Assembly: GCA_937136055.1 (NCBI GenBank)
Contig: CAKZOD010000022.1
Coordinates: forward strand, 124,001-188,000
Reading direction: 5' to 3'
From: an uncultured Oceanospirillaceae bacterium
GTDB lineage: Bacteria; Pseudomonadota; Gammaproteobacteria; Pseudomonadales; Balneatricaceae
Length of the DNA stretch: 64,000 bases
A model generated the notes under the pieces. The model saw only the letters and a program-made list of their open reading frames with translations. It did no database searches and was not told the DNA's origin. Position numbers and translations under genes: made by a program. Shown here in pieces: positions 1 to 8,376 of this stretch (within the stretch, counting starts at the first letter, position 1; the number at the start of each line of letters is the position of its first letter).

Positions 1-313
1 AAAATATTCTATTAAAGCAGTTATTGCGCCTGAAAATTGTGCGTACTGCAACCACTAACTTTGTGCTGGGCAAGCGTAAGAGCACAACGTCCCTTCCGCT
101 ACTAAACATTTAAATCTATAGTGTTTTTTCTAGCTCCGTGATAGTTAGTTCTGGGGTAGTTAAGTAATGCTGTGCGCTGTATTAAATCGCTATTACTAGC
201 TGCGGCTAAATGTTAAATTAGTTATTCAATCAATCCCTTGAAAAGCGCAATAGATATACAGTAAGCGCTGAGATTGATATCTAGCTATGCAATAACAGGA
301 AGGTTATAAACAT
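1..313. other. Intergenic/upstream stretch, no supported gene
   Basis: No open frame of convincing length or recognisable protein is visible. A short frame closing at 113 could be the end of a gene lying outside the window, but nothing in it is recognisable. The last 30 bases contain the ribosome binding site GGAAGG (near 299-303) of the IclR-type gene, so its promoter probably lies here; I could not identify clear -35/-10 boxes. Confidence 0.5.
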
Positions 314-1132
314 TTGAACTCCAAAACTAAATCGCGTCCGGGTCGACCAGCTACGGCCAATAAAACAACCGGGCAGGTGCAATCTCTGTCGCGGGGGCTT
401 GCCTTGTTAGAATGTATAGCAGAAGCTAAAACGGGTGTATTGTTAACAGATTTAGCAGAGCAGCTTGGCTTGCCTGCTTCTACTGCACATCGTTTGTTAA
501 AGACACTGGAAAGCCAAGGTTATGTTAGGCGAGAACCTGCGCAGGAGCTATGGTTTATAGGCACTACGGGGTTTAAAATTGGTAATGCCTTCTTGGCGAG
601 TCGCGACTTTGTGCGCCAAGCTAAACCTTTTATGCAAGAGCTGGTGGATGAGTTAGGTGAAACTTCTAACTTGTCTATTCTACAGAATGATCATGCGGTT
701 ATTATTGCTCAGCAACAGTGTAATGAAATGATGCGCATGATGGTGCCTTTGGGGAGTAGTTCGCCTTTACATGCATCAGGTGTGGGTAAGGCAATATTAG
801 CGGCACTACCTGAAGCAGAGCGCAGTCAGCAAATTGAAAAACTAGAGCTCTCGCGTATCACACAGTGGACGATAACTTCAAAAGATGCTTTGAATGAAGT
901 GTTAGTTGAATGTGCAAAAGCGGGTTGGTCTTTGGACGATCAAGAGCATGCGGTAGGTTTGCGCTGTGTTGCAGCTTGTCTATACGATGAGCGGGGCCAC
1001 CCTTTGGCGGCTATCTCAGTGTCCGGGCCGTTAGCGAGAATTGATGATGCGCGCGCGCAGCATTTAGGTGAAAAAGTGAAAGATAAAGCACGCCAAATAA
1101 CAGAGTTTATTGGAGGAAGTTGGCCGCAATAA
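314..1132 (+). CDS. IclR-family transcriptional regulator
   Basis: This 272-residue protein has the usual IclR length and layout. An N-terminal winged helix-turn-helix covers about residues 24-85 (LLTDLAEQLGLPASTAHRLL followed by the wing). A C-terminal effector-binding domain covers about 100-268, with the family pattern LHASGVGKAILAALP and the later GLRCVAACLYDE...AAISVSGP segment. The start is a TTG about 10 bases after GGAAGG. It lies convergent to the eda-pgl-zwf operon. IclR proteins commonly control nearby carbon or aromatic catabolic genes, but no divergent partner is inside the window, so the target and ligand are unknown. Confidence 0.9.
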   Translation: MNSKTKSRPGRPATANKTTGQVQSLSRGLALLECIAEAKTGVLLTDLAEQLGLPASTAHRLLKTLESQGYVRREPAQELWFIGTTGFKIGNAFLASRDFVRQAKPFMQELVDELGETSNLSILQNDHAVIIAQQQCNEMMRMMVPLGSSSPLHASGVGKAILAALPEAERSQQIEKLELSRITQWTITSKDALNEVLVECAKAGWSLDDQEHAVGLRCVAACLYDERGHPLAAISVSGPLARIDDARAQHLGEKVKDKARQITEFIGGSWPQ

Positions 1133-1316
1133 AGTTTGTGATGGTGAGGGTTAAAACTTGGGCTTCTTTATATGGAAGTAATACGAGGTGGGGAAAAATA
1201 CGGCAATTAAAACAACTGCCGCTTCGCTTAAAGAGAGAGTGTTGGAAAACCCTAGCCGCCGCAGGCGAAAATGTTCCAGCTCTCCGGTAAGTGCAATACA
1301 GGATTCATACAAATAC

Positions 1317-1967
1317 TTACTGTTGGCAGATTTCTAAGCTGTCTTTTGCAATTTGGCTAATCTGCTGCCAATCATTTTGGTTAATCAATGCTTTTGGTGA
1401 TAGCCAGGAGCCGCCGACACACATTACGTTACTTAGCGCTAAAAATTGTTTGGCATTCTCTTGGGTTATGCCACCCGTTGGACAAAATTTTACCTGCTCA
1501 AACGGGCCCTTTAGCGCATTCAACATGGCAAAAGAGCCAGCGGCTTGTGCTGGGAAAAACTTGCAGCGCGCGTAGCCGTGATCCAATATCGTCATTACCT
1601 CAGAAGCGCTGCTAACACCTGGTAGTAATGGTACAGCGTTATTCTCACCCTTGATTAGTAAATCCGTGGTGATGCCGGGGCTAATGACAAGCTGTGCTCC
1701 TGCATCGATTGATTGCTGGTATTGGTGAGGGTTAAGTACAGTGCCAGCTGCTATTGTCATATCGGGAAGGGATTGGGCAATAAGTTGCATAGAATCTAGT
1801 GCAGCTTCAGTGCGCAAAGTGATTTCAATAATATTAATGCCACCGTCTAAAAGCGCTTGTGCTAATGCAACTGCTTGGGATGAAGACTCTATCGCAACAA
1901 CCGGTATGATCGGTGATTGCGTGCAGAAACTATCAACCAGTGGTACGTTTTGCCTGTCATTCCACAT
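1317..1967 (-). CDS. eda: KDPG aldolase (2-dehydro-3-deoxy-phosphogluconate aldolase)
   Basis: The enzyme splits 2-keto-3-deoxy-6-phosphogluconate into pyruvate and glyceraldehyde 3-phosphate, the last step of the Entner-Doudoroff pathway. At 216 residues it has the normal class I KDPG/KHG aldolase length. Visible motifs are the IIEITLRT strand with its catalytic Glu, the AAGTVL strand, and KFFPA with the Schiff-base lysine, followed by a phosphate-binding PTGGI loop. A strong AAGGAG ribosome site precedes the ATG. It is the last gene of zwf-pgl-eda, 24 bases after pgl. Expression is probably controlled by HexR from the zwf promoter. Confidence 0.97.
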   Translation of the reverse strand: MWNDRQNVPLVDSFCTQSPIIPVVAIESSSQAVALAQALLDGGINIIEITLRTEAALDSMQLIAQSLPDMTIAAGTVLNPHQYQQSIDAGAQLVISPGITTDLLIKGENNAVPLLPGVSSASEVMTILDHGYARCKFFPAQAAGSFAMLNALKGPFEQVKFCPTGGITQENAKQFLALSNVMCVGGSWLSPKALINQNDWQQISQIAKDSLEICQQ

Positions 1968-1991
1968 GTTCTAAGATCTCCTTATCGATCT

Positions 1992-2684
1992 TTATGGGCA
2001 CCAAAGTACCGTAATGTCTTTTGTTAAAAAGCGCTTTATAGGCATTTTCAATTCATTATTTTGGCTAAGAGCTTTTTCAAGGGTTTGTTGTTTGTCTAAA
2101 CCTTTGAGTTGTAAAAAGAGGTGGCGAGATGCAGTTATTGCATGTGCACTTAAGCTCACTCTTGCATATGGCGCTGTAGTCGGTTGAGTCGACAAATATA
2201 ATTCAGAAGTACTCATTCCCTGTGTTATCTGTTCACTGCAAGGAAACAAAGATGCAGTGTGACCATCGTTACCCATGCCTAGCAGTATTACATCAAAAGG
2301 CTGCCTAACTTGTTTAAACATCAGGTTGATTCTTGATATGGCTTTTGGTGCATTTAGCCCTTGTTGATAAAGGGGGATAAAGTTAGCGTTTTGGGCAAAA
2401 TTTTGCAGCAGGCTCTCTTTTATTAGCTTCTGGTTGCTATCATCATGATCGGTTTCCACCCAGCGATCATCTACTAGCGAAATAGTGACGTGCTGCCAGG
2501 GAATATCGATATTGCTAAGCTGCTCAAACATTTGTTTTGGTGTGCTTCCACCTGAGACTGCAAGACTTGCATGGCCGTCATTGTTTATTGCTTGTAATAA
2601 GATCTCAGCAACTTGCTGAGCAAGGTGGTTACTTTGAGCTGAAGCATCTTCGAAAGCTAAGTAGTTAACAGCTTGTGACAACAT
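1992..2684 (-). CDS. pgl: 6-phosphogluconolactonase
   Basis: It hydrolyses 6-phosphoglucono-lactone to 6-phosphogluconate, after Zwf. The 230-residue protein belongs to the glucosamine-6-phosphate isomerase/Pgl (DevB) family: VSGGSTPKQMFEQL near the N-terminus, a VDDRWV strand, and GMGNDGHTASLFP in the middle. Only four bases separate it from the zwf stop codon, so translation is probably coupled. Length and motifs are complete. Confidence 0.95.
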   Translation of the reverse strand: MLSQAVNYLAFEDASAQSNHLAQQVAEILLQAINNDGHASLAVSGGSTPKQMFEQLSNIDIPWQHVTISLVDDRWVETDHDDSNQKLIKESLLQNFAQNANFIPLYQQGLNAPKAISRINLMFKQVRQPFDVILLGMGNDGHTASLFPCSEQITQGMSTSELYLSTQPTTAPYARVSLSAHAITASRHLFLQLKGLDKQQTLEKALSQNNELKMPIKRFLTKDITVLWCP

Positions 2685-2688
2685 ACGG

Positions 2689-4161
2689 TTAATCCTCTAA
2701 TGACCACTGGCGTCCATCTTTACGGATGATGAACTCTGCTTCAGAGGGGCCCCAGCTGCCCGCGGGGTATTTGTGTAAAACATGCTCTGGGGATTGCCAG
2801 TGCTGCATGATGTTATCGCACCATGTCCAGGCATGTTCGATTTCATCGCGGCGAACAAACAGGTATTGATTGCCTTTAATTATTTCTAACAGCAAGCGCT
2901 CGTAAGCATGTGGGGTTCTAATGCCTTTAAATTCTTTATTGAAATTAAGATCTAATACAGTCGGCTGTATTTGGATGTCATTATTGATGCCCGGGGATTT
3001 GGTTTGTACTTGCAAAGAAACCCCCTCGTTTGGCTGCAAGCTCAGCACTAGCTTATTACTTGCTAAATGACGCTGTTCTGGGTCGAATATAAAATGTGGC
3101 TGCTGTTTGAAGTGAACGGTGATTTGAGTTTTCTTTCTCGCTAGTCGCTTACCTGCGCGCAAGTAGAAAGGAACACCGGCCCAACGCCAGTTACTGATTT
3201 CTGCTCGAATCGCAACGTAAGTTTCAGTTTGGCTATTGCCTTCTGCGCCTTCTTCGTTGTTGTATCCTGGTAGTAGTTCAACATCATTATTGCCGCTGGC
3301 ATATTGTCCGCAAACAACCGTATGTTTCTGCATTTCCTGAGTAATAGGTTTTAGCTGCTTGAGAAGTTTAACTTTTTGATCGCGGATGCTGTCAGCTGAT
3401 AAATCATCAGGAGGGTCCATAGCAACTAAACTCAGTAGCTGTAGTAGGTGATTTTGAACCATATCTCGCATTTGACCGGCTTTGTCAAAATAGCTCCAGC
3501 GGCCTTCAATGCCGACGCACTCAGCGATAGTTATTTCTACGTGGGAGATTGAGCTTTCGCTCCACTGAGTACCAAAAATAGGGTTGGCGAAACGTAAGGC
3601 TAGCAAGTTTTGTACAGTCTCTTTTCCAAGGTAGTGATCAATACGGTAAATCTGAGCTTCATTGAAGTGCTGGGCTACTTGGAAATTTATTGCTGTTGAG
3701 GACTCTCTATCAAAGCCTAAAGGTTTTTCAAGTACTACTCTGCAATCTTTAGTGATGCATTGGTGGGTATTTAGTTGCTCACTTATGCTGCCGAAAAACT
3801 CAGCGGCAGTTGCGTAGTAGAAAATACGCTGCTGGTGCGGTTTATCTTCAAGGGCTTTGGCAAGTTTGGGGTAGTGTTCCGCATTTAAAAAATCCAGCTC
3901 TATGTAGCTTATTCTGTCGCTGAGTCGATTTAGGGTTTGTGCTTCAAATCGTTCTGGCTCAACATGTACTTCAAGATTCTGATGAGCTTTATTGAGATAA
4001 TCAGCATTTTTCATTCGCTGGCGAGCAAGGCAAATGATGCGGCTACCTTCAGGGAGAAGGTTGTCTTTTTCTAAATCATATAGTGAAGGGATTAGTTTGC
4101 GTAAAGATAAATCACCTAAAGCGCCAAAAATAATGATGTCTGTTGCAGTGGGTGTTTTCAT
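2689..4161 (-). CDS. zwf: Glucose-6-phosphate 1-dehydrogenase
   Basis: It oxidises glucose 6-phosphate with NAD(P)+, feeding both the Entner-Doudoroff and pentose phosphate routes. The 490-residue length is normal. The N-terminal nucleotide-binding motif is GALGDLSLRKLIPSL, and the family signature RIDHYLGKETVQN lies around residues 173-185. It is the first gene of zwf-pgl-eda and is divergent from hexR, the arrangement known from Pseudomonas. The 316-base divergent region carries a TGTAATATTAC element that recurs before pyk and gap. Confidence 0.97.
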   Translation of the reverse strand: MKTPTATDIIIFGALGDLSLRKLIPSLYDLEKDNLLPEGSRIICLARQRMKNADYLNKAHQNLEVHVEPERFEAQTLNRLSDRISYIELDFLNAEHYPKLAKALEDKPHQQRIFYYATAAEFFGSISEQLNTHQCITKDCRVVLEKPLGFDRESSTAINFQVAQHFNEAQIYRIDHYLGKETVQNLLALRFANPIFGTQWSESSISHVEITIAECVGIEGRWSYFDKAGQMRDMVQNHLLQLLSLVAMDPPDDLSADSIRDQKVKLLKQLKPITQEMQKHTVVCGQYASGNNDVELLPGYNNEEGAEGNSQTETYVAIRAEISNWRWAGVPFYLRAGKRLARKKTQITVHFKQQPHFIFDPEQRHLASNKLVLSLQPNEGVSLQVQTKSPGINNDIQIQPTVLDLNFNKEFKGIRTPHAYERLLLEIIKGNQYLFVRRDEIEHAWTWCDNIMQHWQSPEHVLHKYPAGSWGPSEAEFIIRKDGRQWSLED

Positions 4162-4477
4162 GTCAAACTCGTCTTTGTTGTAATTAAACTAGATTTTAAG
4201 TGGATTCTATGTGTTTTATGCATAATCGTCAAATTATTGTGTAATATTACTAGAAAATGATGGTTTTAACGTTTTCTAAATATCATAAGGTTTTTGCAGT
4301 GTAGCCTATGTGGTCGATCAATATTGGCTATTTTAAACATTTCTTAAAGTGTCCTGCAGTATTTTAAACTGCAAAATGTGGTAAAATAACTACCTTATAG
4401 CGATAATTCTTGTAGTAATAGTTGTCGTAGCCAGTTTGTGTATTCACAAACGACAGAATGTTTTGGTGAGGTGTTGA
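4162..4477. promoter_or_regulatory. Divergent zwf/hexR control region with HexR-like sites
   Basis: The region is AT-rich and contains no gene. TGTAATATTAC lies at 4240-4250, matching elements found before gap/edd (8149-8162) and pyk (6954-6963). A second palindrome, TTTGTGTATTCACAAA, lies at 4435-4450 just upstream of the hexR start and fits TTGT-N6-ACAA. A weaker half-similar copy, TTGTAATTAAACTAGA, is at 4178-4193. Pseudomonas HexR is reported to bind TTGT-N7/8-ACAA and to repress its own gene and zwf. Assigning these sites to HexR is inference. Confidence 0.6.
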
Positions 4478-5335
4478 GTGTTAACTAAAATTAGACAAAA
4501 GCGGGATCAGCTAAATAAATCTGAGCGTAAAGTTGCCGACGCAATTTTGTTAAATCCATCGATAGTCACTCAGCTAAGTATTGCTGCTTTAGCAAAATCA
4601 GCGGGTGTCAGCGAGCCTACAGTGAATCGCTTTTGTCGAAGCTTTATGTCAAAGGGGTTTCCTGATTTTAAGATCCAACTTGCCAAAAGTTTAGTCAGTG
4701 GCTCTATGTTCGTAACACGAAGTGTCGAACAAGATGATAGTGCTGAGCAGTATACCGATAAAATATTTACATCAACTATAGCGACGTTAGATGCTGCTAG
4801 GAAGCAAATAGATGTGAAAGCTATTTCGACAGCTGTTGATCATCTAATGCAGGCAAAACAAATTGCGTTTTTTGGGCTGGGGGCTTCAGGCTCTGTCGCA
4901 AGAGATGCGCAGCATAAGTTTTTTAGATTTAATCTACCAGTGGTTGCCTATGATGATGTGTTAATGCAGCGCATGGTAGCGGCAGCATCTCATACAGGGG
5001 ATGTGATAGTTGTGATCTCTTATACAGGGCGCACTAAGGATATGGTCGAAATTGCTCAGTTGGCGGGTAGTACAGGGGCAACGGTTATTGCTTTAACGCT
5101 AGAGGACTCACCGTTGGCGAAAGTGTGCCCGATAGTATTGAGTGTCCCACATGTTGAAAATACAGATGTCTATATGCCGATGACGTCACGATTGACACAA
5201 TTGACTATTTTAGATGTTTTGGCAACAGGGGTGACTTTGAGGCGCGGGGTTGGTTTTCATCAGCACTTGGAAAAGGTTAAACAAAGCTTAAAGCCCACAA
5301 GATATGCGATTGAAGGTGAAGCCGCAGAGGTATGA
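4478..5335 (+). CDS. hexR: HexR, RpiR-family regulator of glucose catabolism
   Basis: The 285-residue protein has an N-terminal RpiR helix-turn-helix (about residues 1-77, including [19 protein letters not shown]). A sugar isomerase (SIS) domain follows at about 120-255, with [19 protein letters not shown] and [16 protein letters not shown] for phosphosugar binding. HexR senses 2-keto-3-deoxy-6-phosphogluconate and controls zwf, edd, gap, pyk and related genes in gammaproteobacteria. The start is GTG with GAGGTG a few bases upstream. Its position divergent from zwf and next to pyk, gap and edd supports the identity. Confidence 0.95.
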   Translation: MLTKIRQKRDQLNKSERKVADAILLNPSIVTQLSIAALAKSAGVSEPTVNRFCRSFMSKGFPDFKIQLAKSLVSGSMFVTRSVEQDDSAEQYTDKIFTSTIATLDAARKQIDVKAISTAVDHLMQAKQIAFFGLGASGSVARDAQHKFFRFNLPVVAYDDVLMQRMVAAASHTGDVIVVISYTGRTKDMVEIAQLAGSTGATVIALTLEDSPLAKVCPIVLSVPHVENTDVYMPMTSRLTQLTILDVLATGVTLRRGVGFHQHLEKVKQSLKPTRYAIEGEAAEV

Positions 5336-5371
5336 GCTGGTGGATAAGCAGCGCTGAATTGCGGGAGATAA

Positions 5372-5400
5372 AACGGGGCTGAGAGCCCCGTTGTTGTTTT
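5372..5400. terminator. Bidirectional terminator between hexR and pyk
   Basis: A perfect 9-bp stem, AACGGGGCT / AGCCCCGTT (5372-5380 and 5384-5392) with a three-base loop, is followed by a T-rich run on the plus strand. It sits between the convergent hexR and pyk genes and probably serves both. Confidence 0.85.
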
Positions 5401-5424
5401 GTTACTTAATTAATTGCTTTAGGG

Positions 5425-6873
5425 CTATTGGATAGCATCTCCAACGCGTACTATTTTCAGGGTGTTTGTGCCGCCTTGAGCATTAACATAATCCCCTTTA
5501 GTGATAACAACTAAATCACCTTCTTTGGCACTGCCAGTGCGCACAACTTCATCAATTGCGCGCTGGTTGATTTCATTGGTTTTCATTTTAGATGAGCTAA
5601 AAGGAATGGTGTGAACGTTGCGATACATTGCTACTTTGGTTTGCGTCTCCGGATTGTCAGAAAGTGCAAATACTGGCAGTGCGGTGCGCAGGCGTGTTGC
5701 TTGCTTAGGTGTGGCGCCAGACTCCGTCATACATACAATCGCTTTTACGCCTTCTAAATGGTTGGCAGTATAAATAGCTGCAAGTGCTACAGTTTCATCT
5801 ATATTGTCAAACTGCTCATTTAAGCGATGACCTGACTTAGCTAAATTGCGGCTGGATTCTGCGCCAAGGCAAATACGATCCATAGCTTCAACTGCTTGTA
5901 CAGGGTATTGCCCTGCAGCTGTTTCTGCTGACAGCATTACGGCATCAGTGTGATCAAACACAGCATTTGCAACGTCTGATACTTCCGCTCTGGTTGGCAT
6001 CGGGCTGCTGATCATTGATTCCATCATTTGTGTCGCAGTGATAACGACTTTATTGAGACTGCGTGCACGTTGGATAATATGCTTTTGAACACCTACTAAT
6101 GCAGCGTCACCAATTTCAACCGCTAAGTCACCCCTTGCAACCATTACAACTTCAGAGGCACGAATAATATTGTCCAGAATATTATCATCAGCAATCGTCT
6201 CTGCGCGTTCAATCTTAGCGACAAGACCAGCTTTCGATCCTGCTTGTTTAAGAAGTTCTCGAGCTTCGTGCATATCGTGCTCATCTCGTGGGAAAGACAC
6301 TGCGACGTAATCGGCTTTGATTTCGCTGGCGACTTTGATATCCGCTTTGTCTTTGTCAGTCAGCGCTTTAGCGGATAGCCCGCCACCTAAACGGTTAATG
6401 CCCTTGTTATTAGATAGAGGCCCTGCGGTAGTGACTTTGGTTGTGATAGTTTGGCTATCAACAGCAGTGACTTCAAGAACGACTCTGCCGTCATCTAATA
6501 GTAGAATATCGCCGATGCTCGAGTCTGTAATAAGTGCTAGGTAATCAATACCAACTTGATGCTTGTCGCCATCTTCATAGCCAAGTTGAGCATTTAGAGT
6601 GAAAGTATCGCCTTCGTTTAGTTCAATTTTGCCTTCTTTAAAGCGTGCGATGCGAATTTTAGGGCCTTGTAAGTCTGCTAATATAGCGACGAAGGTGTTA
6701 TTTTTTTCTGCCACTTCACGAATAATGCGTGCTCTTTCACGGTGATCGTCAGCTTCACCGTGGGAGAAATTTAGTCGTAATACGTTTGCCCCGGCTAAAA
6801 TTATCGCCTCAATTTCTTCGTAGCTACTTGTGGAGGGGCCTAATGTGGCAACAATTTTAGTGTGTCTTAACAT
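5425..6873 (-). CDS. pyk: Pyruvate kinase
   Basis: It converts phosphoenolpyruvate and ADP to pyruvate and ATP. The 482-residue length suits bacterial pyruvate kinase (PykA type). It opens with TKIVATLGPSTSSYEEI and LRLNFSHG, has the active-site lysine segment LVAKIERAE around residue 220, and continues with VMVARGDLAVE and VVITATQMMESMI. The C-terminal allosteric domain is complete. It stands as a single gene between hexR and gap, with a GTAATGTTAC element 80-90 bases upstream that links it to the putative HexR regulon. Confidence 0.96.
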   Translation of the reverse strand: MLRHTKIVATLGPSTSSYEEIEAIILAGANVLRLNFSHGEADDHRERARIIREVAEKNNTFVAILADLQGPKIRIARFKEGKIELNEGDTFTLNAQLGYEDGDKHQVGIDYLALITDSSIGDILLLDDGRVVLEVTAVDSQTITTKVTTAGPLSNNKGINRLGGGLSAKALTDKDKADIKVASEIKADYVAVSFPRDEHDMHEARELLKQAGSKAGLVAKIERAETIADDNILDNIIRASEVVMVARGDLAVEIGDAALVGVQKHIIQRARSLNKVVITATQMMESMISSPMPTRAEVSDVANAVFDHTDAVMLSAETAAGQYPVQAVEAMDRICLGAESSRNLAKSGHRLNEQFDNIDETVALAAIYTANHLEGVKAIVCMTESGATPKQATRLRTALPVFALSDNPETQTKVAMYRNVHTIPFSSSKMKTNEINQRAIDEVVRTGSAKEGDLVVITKGDYVNAQGGTNTLKIVRVGDAIQ

Positions 6874-6953
6874 GTTAGATTCTCTAATGTGATTCTTTTG
6901 AGAGGTTTAAGTGCTCTTTGATGTGGATAGGATCATAAAAAGAAATTATTAAC

Positions 6954-6963
6954 GTAATGTTAC
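6954..6963. promoter_or_regulatory. Candidate HexR operator upstream of pyk
   Basis: GTAATGTTAC differs by one base from the GTAATATTAC core found before zwf (4241-4250) and gap/edd (8151-8160). It lies 81-90 bases upstream of the pyk start codon. That it binds HexR is inferred from the recurrence and from the known regulon. Confidence 0.5.
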
Positions 6964-7023
6964 CTAAGCAACCTGTTTATGAGAGGTTATCGCTATCTTT
7001 TTATTAATCCTACATATCAATTA

Positions 7024-7051
7024 AGCGTGCATTTGTCTTTGCAAAGCACGC
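7024..7051 (-). terminator. Possible terminator after gap
   Basis: A GCGTGC...GCACGC inverted repeat starts about 14 bases downstream of the gap stop. Extra pairing (TTTG/CAAA) is possible inside it, but there is only a weak T-rich tail on the minus strand. Confidence 0.4.
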
Positions 7052-7064
7052 TATTATAGCGTGA

Positions 7065-8069
7065 TTATGCTGGAGCATTCATCAACGCAAGGGTGTTATC
7101 TAGCATTCTATTAGAAAATCCCCACTCGTTATCGTACCAAGACATCACTTTTACTTGTCTGCCAGAAACTTTTGTTTGAGTGGCATCGAAAATTGAAGAA
7201 AGTGGATTGTGGTTAAAATCGATAGATACCAGAGGTTTTGTGTTGAAGCCTAGCACTTTGGAGCCTTGGCTGGCGTCCTGCATTATTTGGTTTATCTGTT
7301 CTACACTGGTTTCTTTTTTTGCAATAAAACTCAAATCAACAACAGATACATTGATAGTAGGAACACGCATGGCCATGCCGTCAATAAGGCCTTTGAGTTC
7401 TGGTAATACTAGGCCAACTGCAGCAGCTGCGCCTGTGCTTGTAGGAATCATCGATTGTGTGGCAGAGCGTGCACGATAAGGGTCGCTGTGATAAGTGTCT
7501 GATAGTTTTTGATCATTTGTATACGCATGAATTGTTGTCATCAATCCAGTTTCGATGCCAATATTTGCATGTAATGCTTGTGCAACTGGGGCTAGGCAGT
7601 TTGTGGTGCACGATGCGTTTGAAATGATTTGGTGCGATGCACGTAAGCTTTGATGGTTTACACCGTGAACAACAGTCGCGTCGACGTCTTTACCAGGCGC
7701 TGAAATAATGACCTTCGAGGCGCCTGCTTGGATGTGGGCATGTGCTTTGTCGCGCTGTGTGAAAAAGCCAGTGCATTCGTAAACCACATCGATATTTAAA
7801 CTCTTCCATGGCAGCTTACTTGGATCGCGCTCTGCAAACATTGCAATCTTGTCGTCATTAACATAAATCGATTCTGCATCATTGGAGATTTCGCCGTGAA
7901 AAGGACCGTGCACCGAATCGTACTGAAATAGATGGGCATTCATTTGAGCAGCACCTAAATCATTGATAGCAACGACTTGGATATTATTTCTATGTTCACC
8001 TTCATAAAGTGCACGAAGGATATTGCGGCCAATTCTTCCAAAGCCATTAATAGCAACACGAATAGTCAT
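7065..8069 (-). CDS. gap: Glyceraldehyde-3-phosphate dehydrogenase (type I)
   Basis: It oxidatively phosphorylates glyceraldehyde 3-phosphate using NAD(P)+. The 334-residue protein has the Rossmann start [12 protein letters not shown], the active site [12 protein letters not shown] (nucleophilic cysteine near residue 153) and the C-terminal [13 protein letters not shown] motif. GGAGG lies just before the ATG. It is divergent from edd across about 300 bases, as gap-1 is in Pseudomonas, so it probably handles the triose made by the Entner-Doudoroff pathway. A perfect TTGTAATATTACAA palindrome lies upstream. Confidence 0.96.
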   Translation of the reverse strand: MTIRVAINGFGRIGRNILRALYEGEHRNNIQVVAINDLGAAQMNAHLFQYDSVHGPFHGEISNDAESIYVNDDKIAMFAERDPSKLPWKSLNIDVVYECTGFFTQRDKAHAHIQAGASKVIISAPGKDVDATVVHGVNHQSLRASHQIISNASCTTNCLAPVAQALHANIGIETGLMTTIHAYTNDQKLSDTYHSDPYRARSATQSMIPTSTGAAAAVGLVLPELKGLIDGMAMRVPTINVSVVDLSFIAKKETSVEQINQIMQDASQGSKVLGFNTKPLVSIDFNHNPLSSIFDATQTKVSGRQVKVMSWYDNEWGFSNRMLDNTLALMNAPA

Positions 8070-8376
8070 AACGAACCTCCAAATTAATAATTATTTATCT
8101 AATATTACTCCTTTTTTAGGAATAGGATAGTAATTTGATCAAATAATCTTGTAATATTACAACATAAATCAATATTTATTGATCAGCGTGAAGTATTTAA
8201 GCAGTAAATTGTCTTGGTAAACTTATTGTTATAAGTAATGTTTATTGTAAATAGCTTATTTTTATGACTTTTTATTAATCGCTTTTCCTTAAATCGTCAT
8301 GGTTTTACACTATAAGTGATAAATCAAGACGCAGAAATTTAACGAGTAGCTTAACTCTTATATGAAGGTGAAAAAT
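8070..8376. promoter_or_regulatory. Divergent gap/edd control region with HexR-like palindrome
   Basis: This AT-rich region contains no gene. TTGTAATATTACAA at 8149-8162 is a perfect 14-bp palindrome and the strongest copy of the element shared with zwf and pyk. A partial copy, TAATATTAC, lies at about 8100-8108. Both divergent genes could be controlled from the central palindrome. The assignment to HexR is inference. Confidence 0.6.

Noticed and set aside
1291..1575. Plus-strand frames over eda
   Set aside because: They are antisense shadows of a well-supported enzyme gene.
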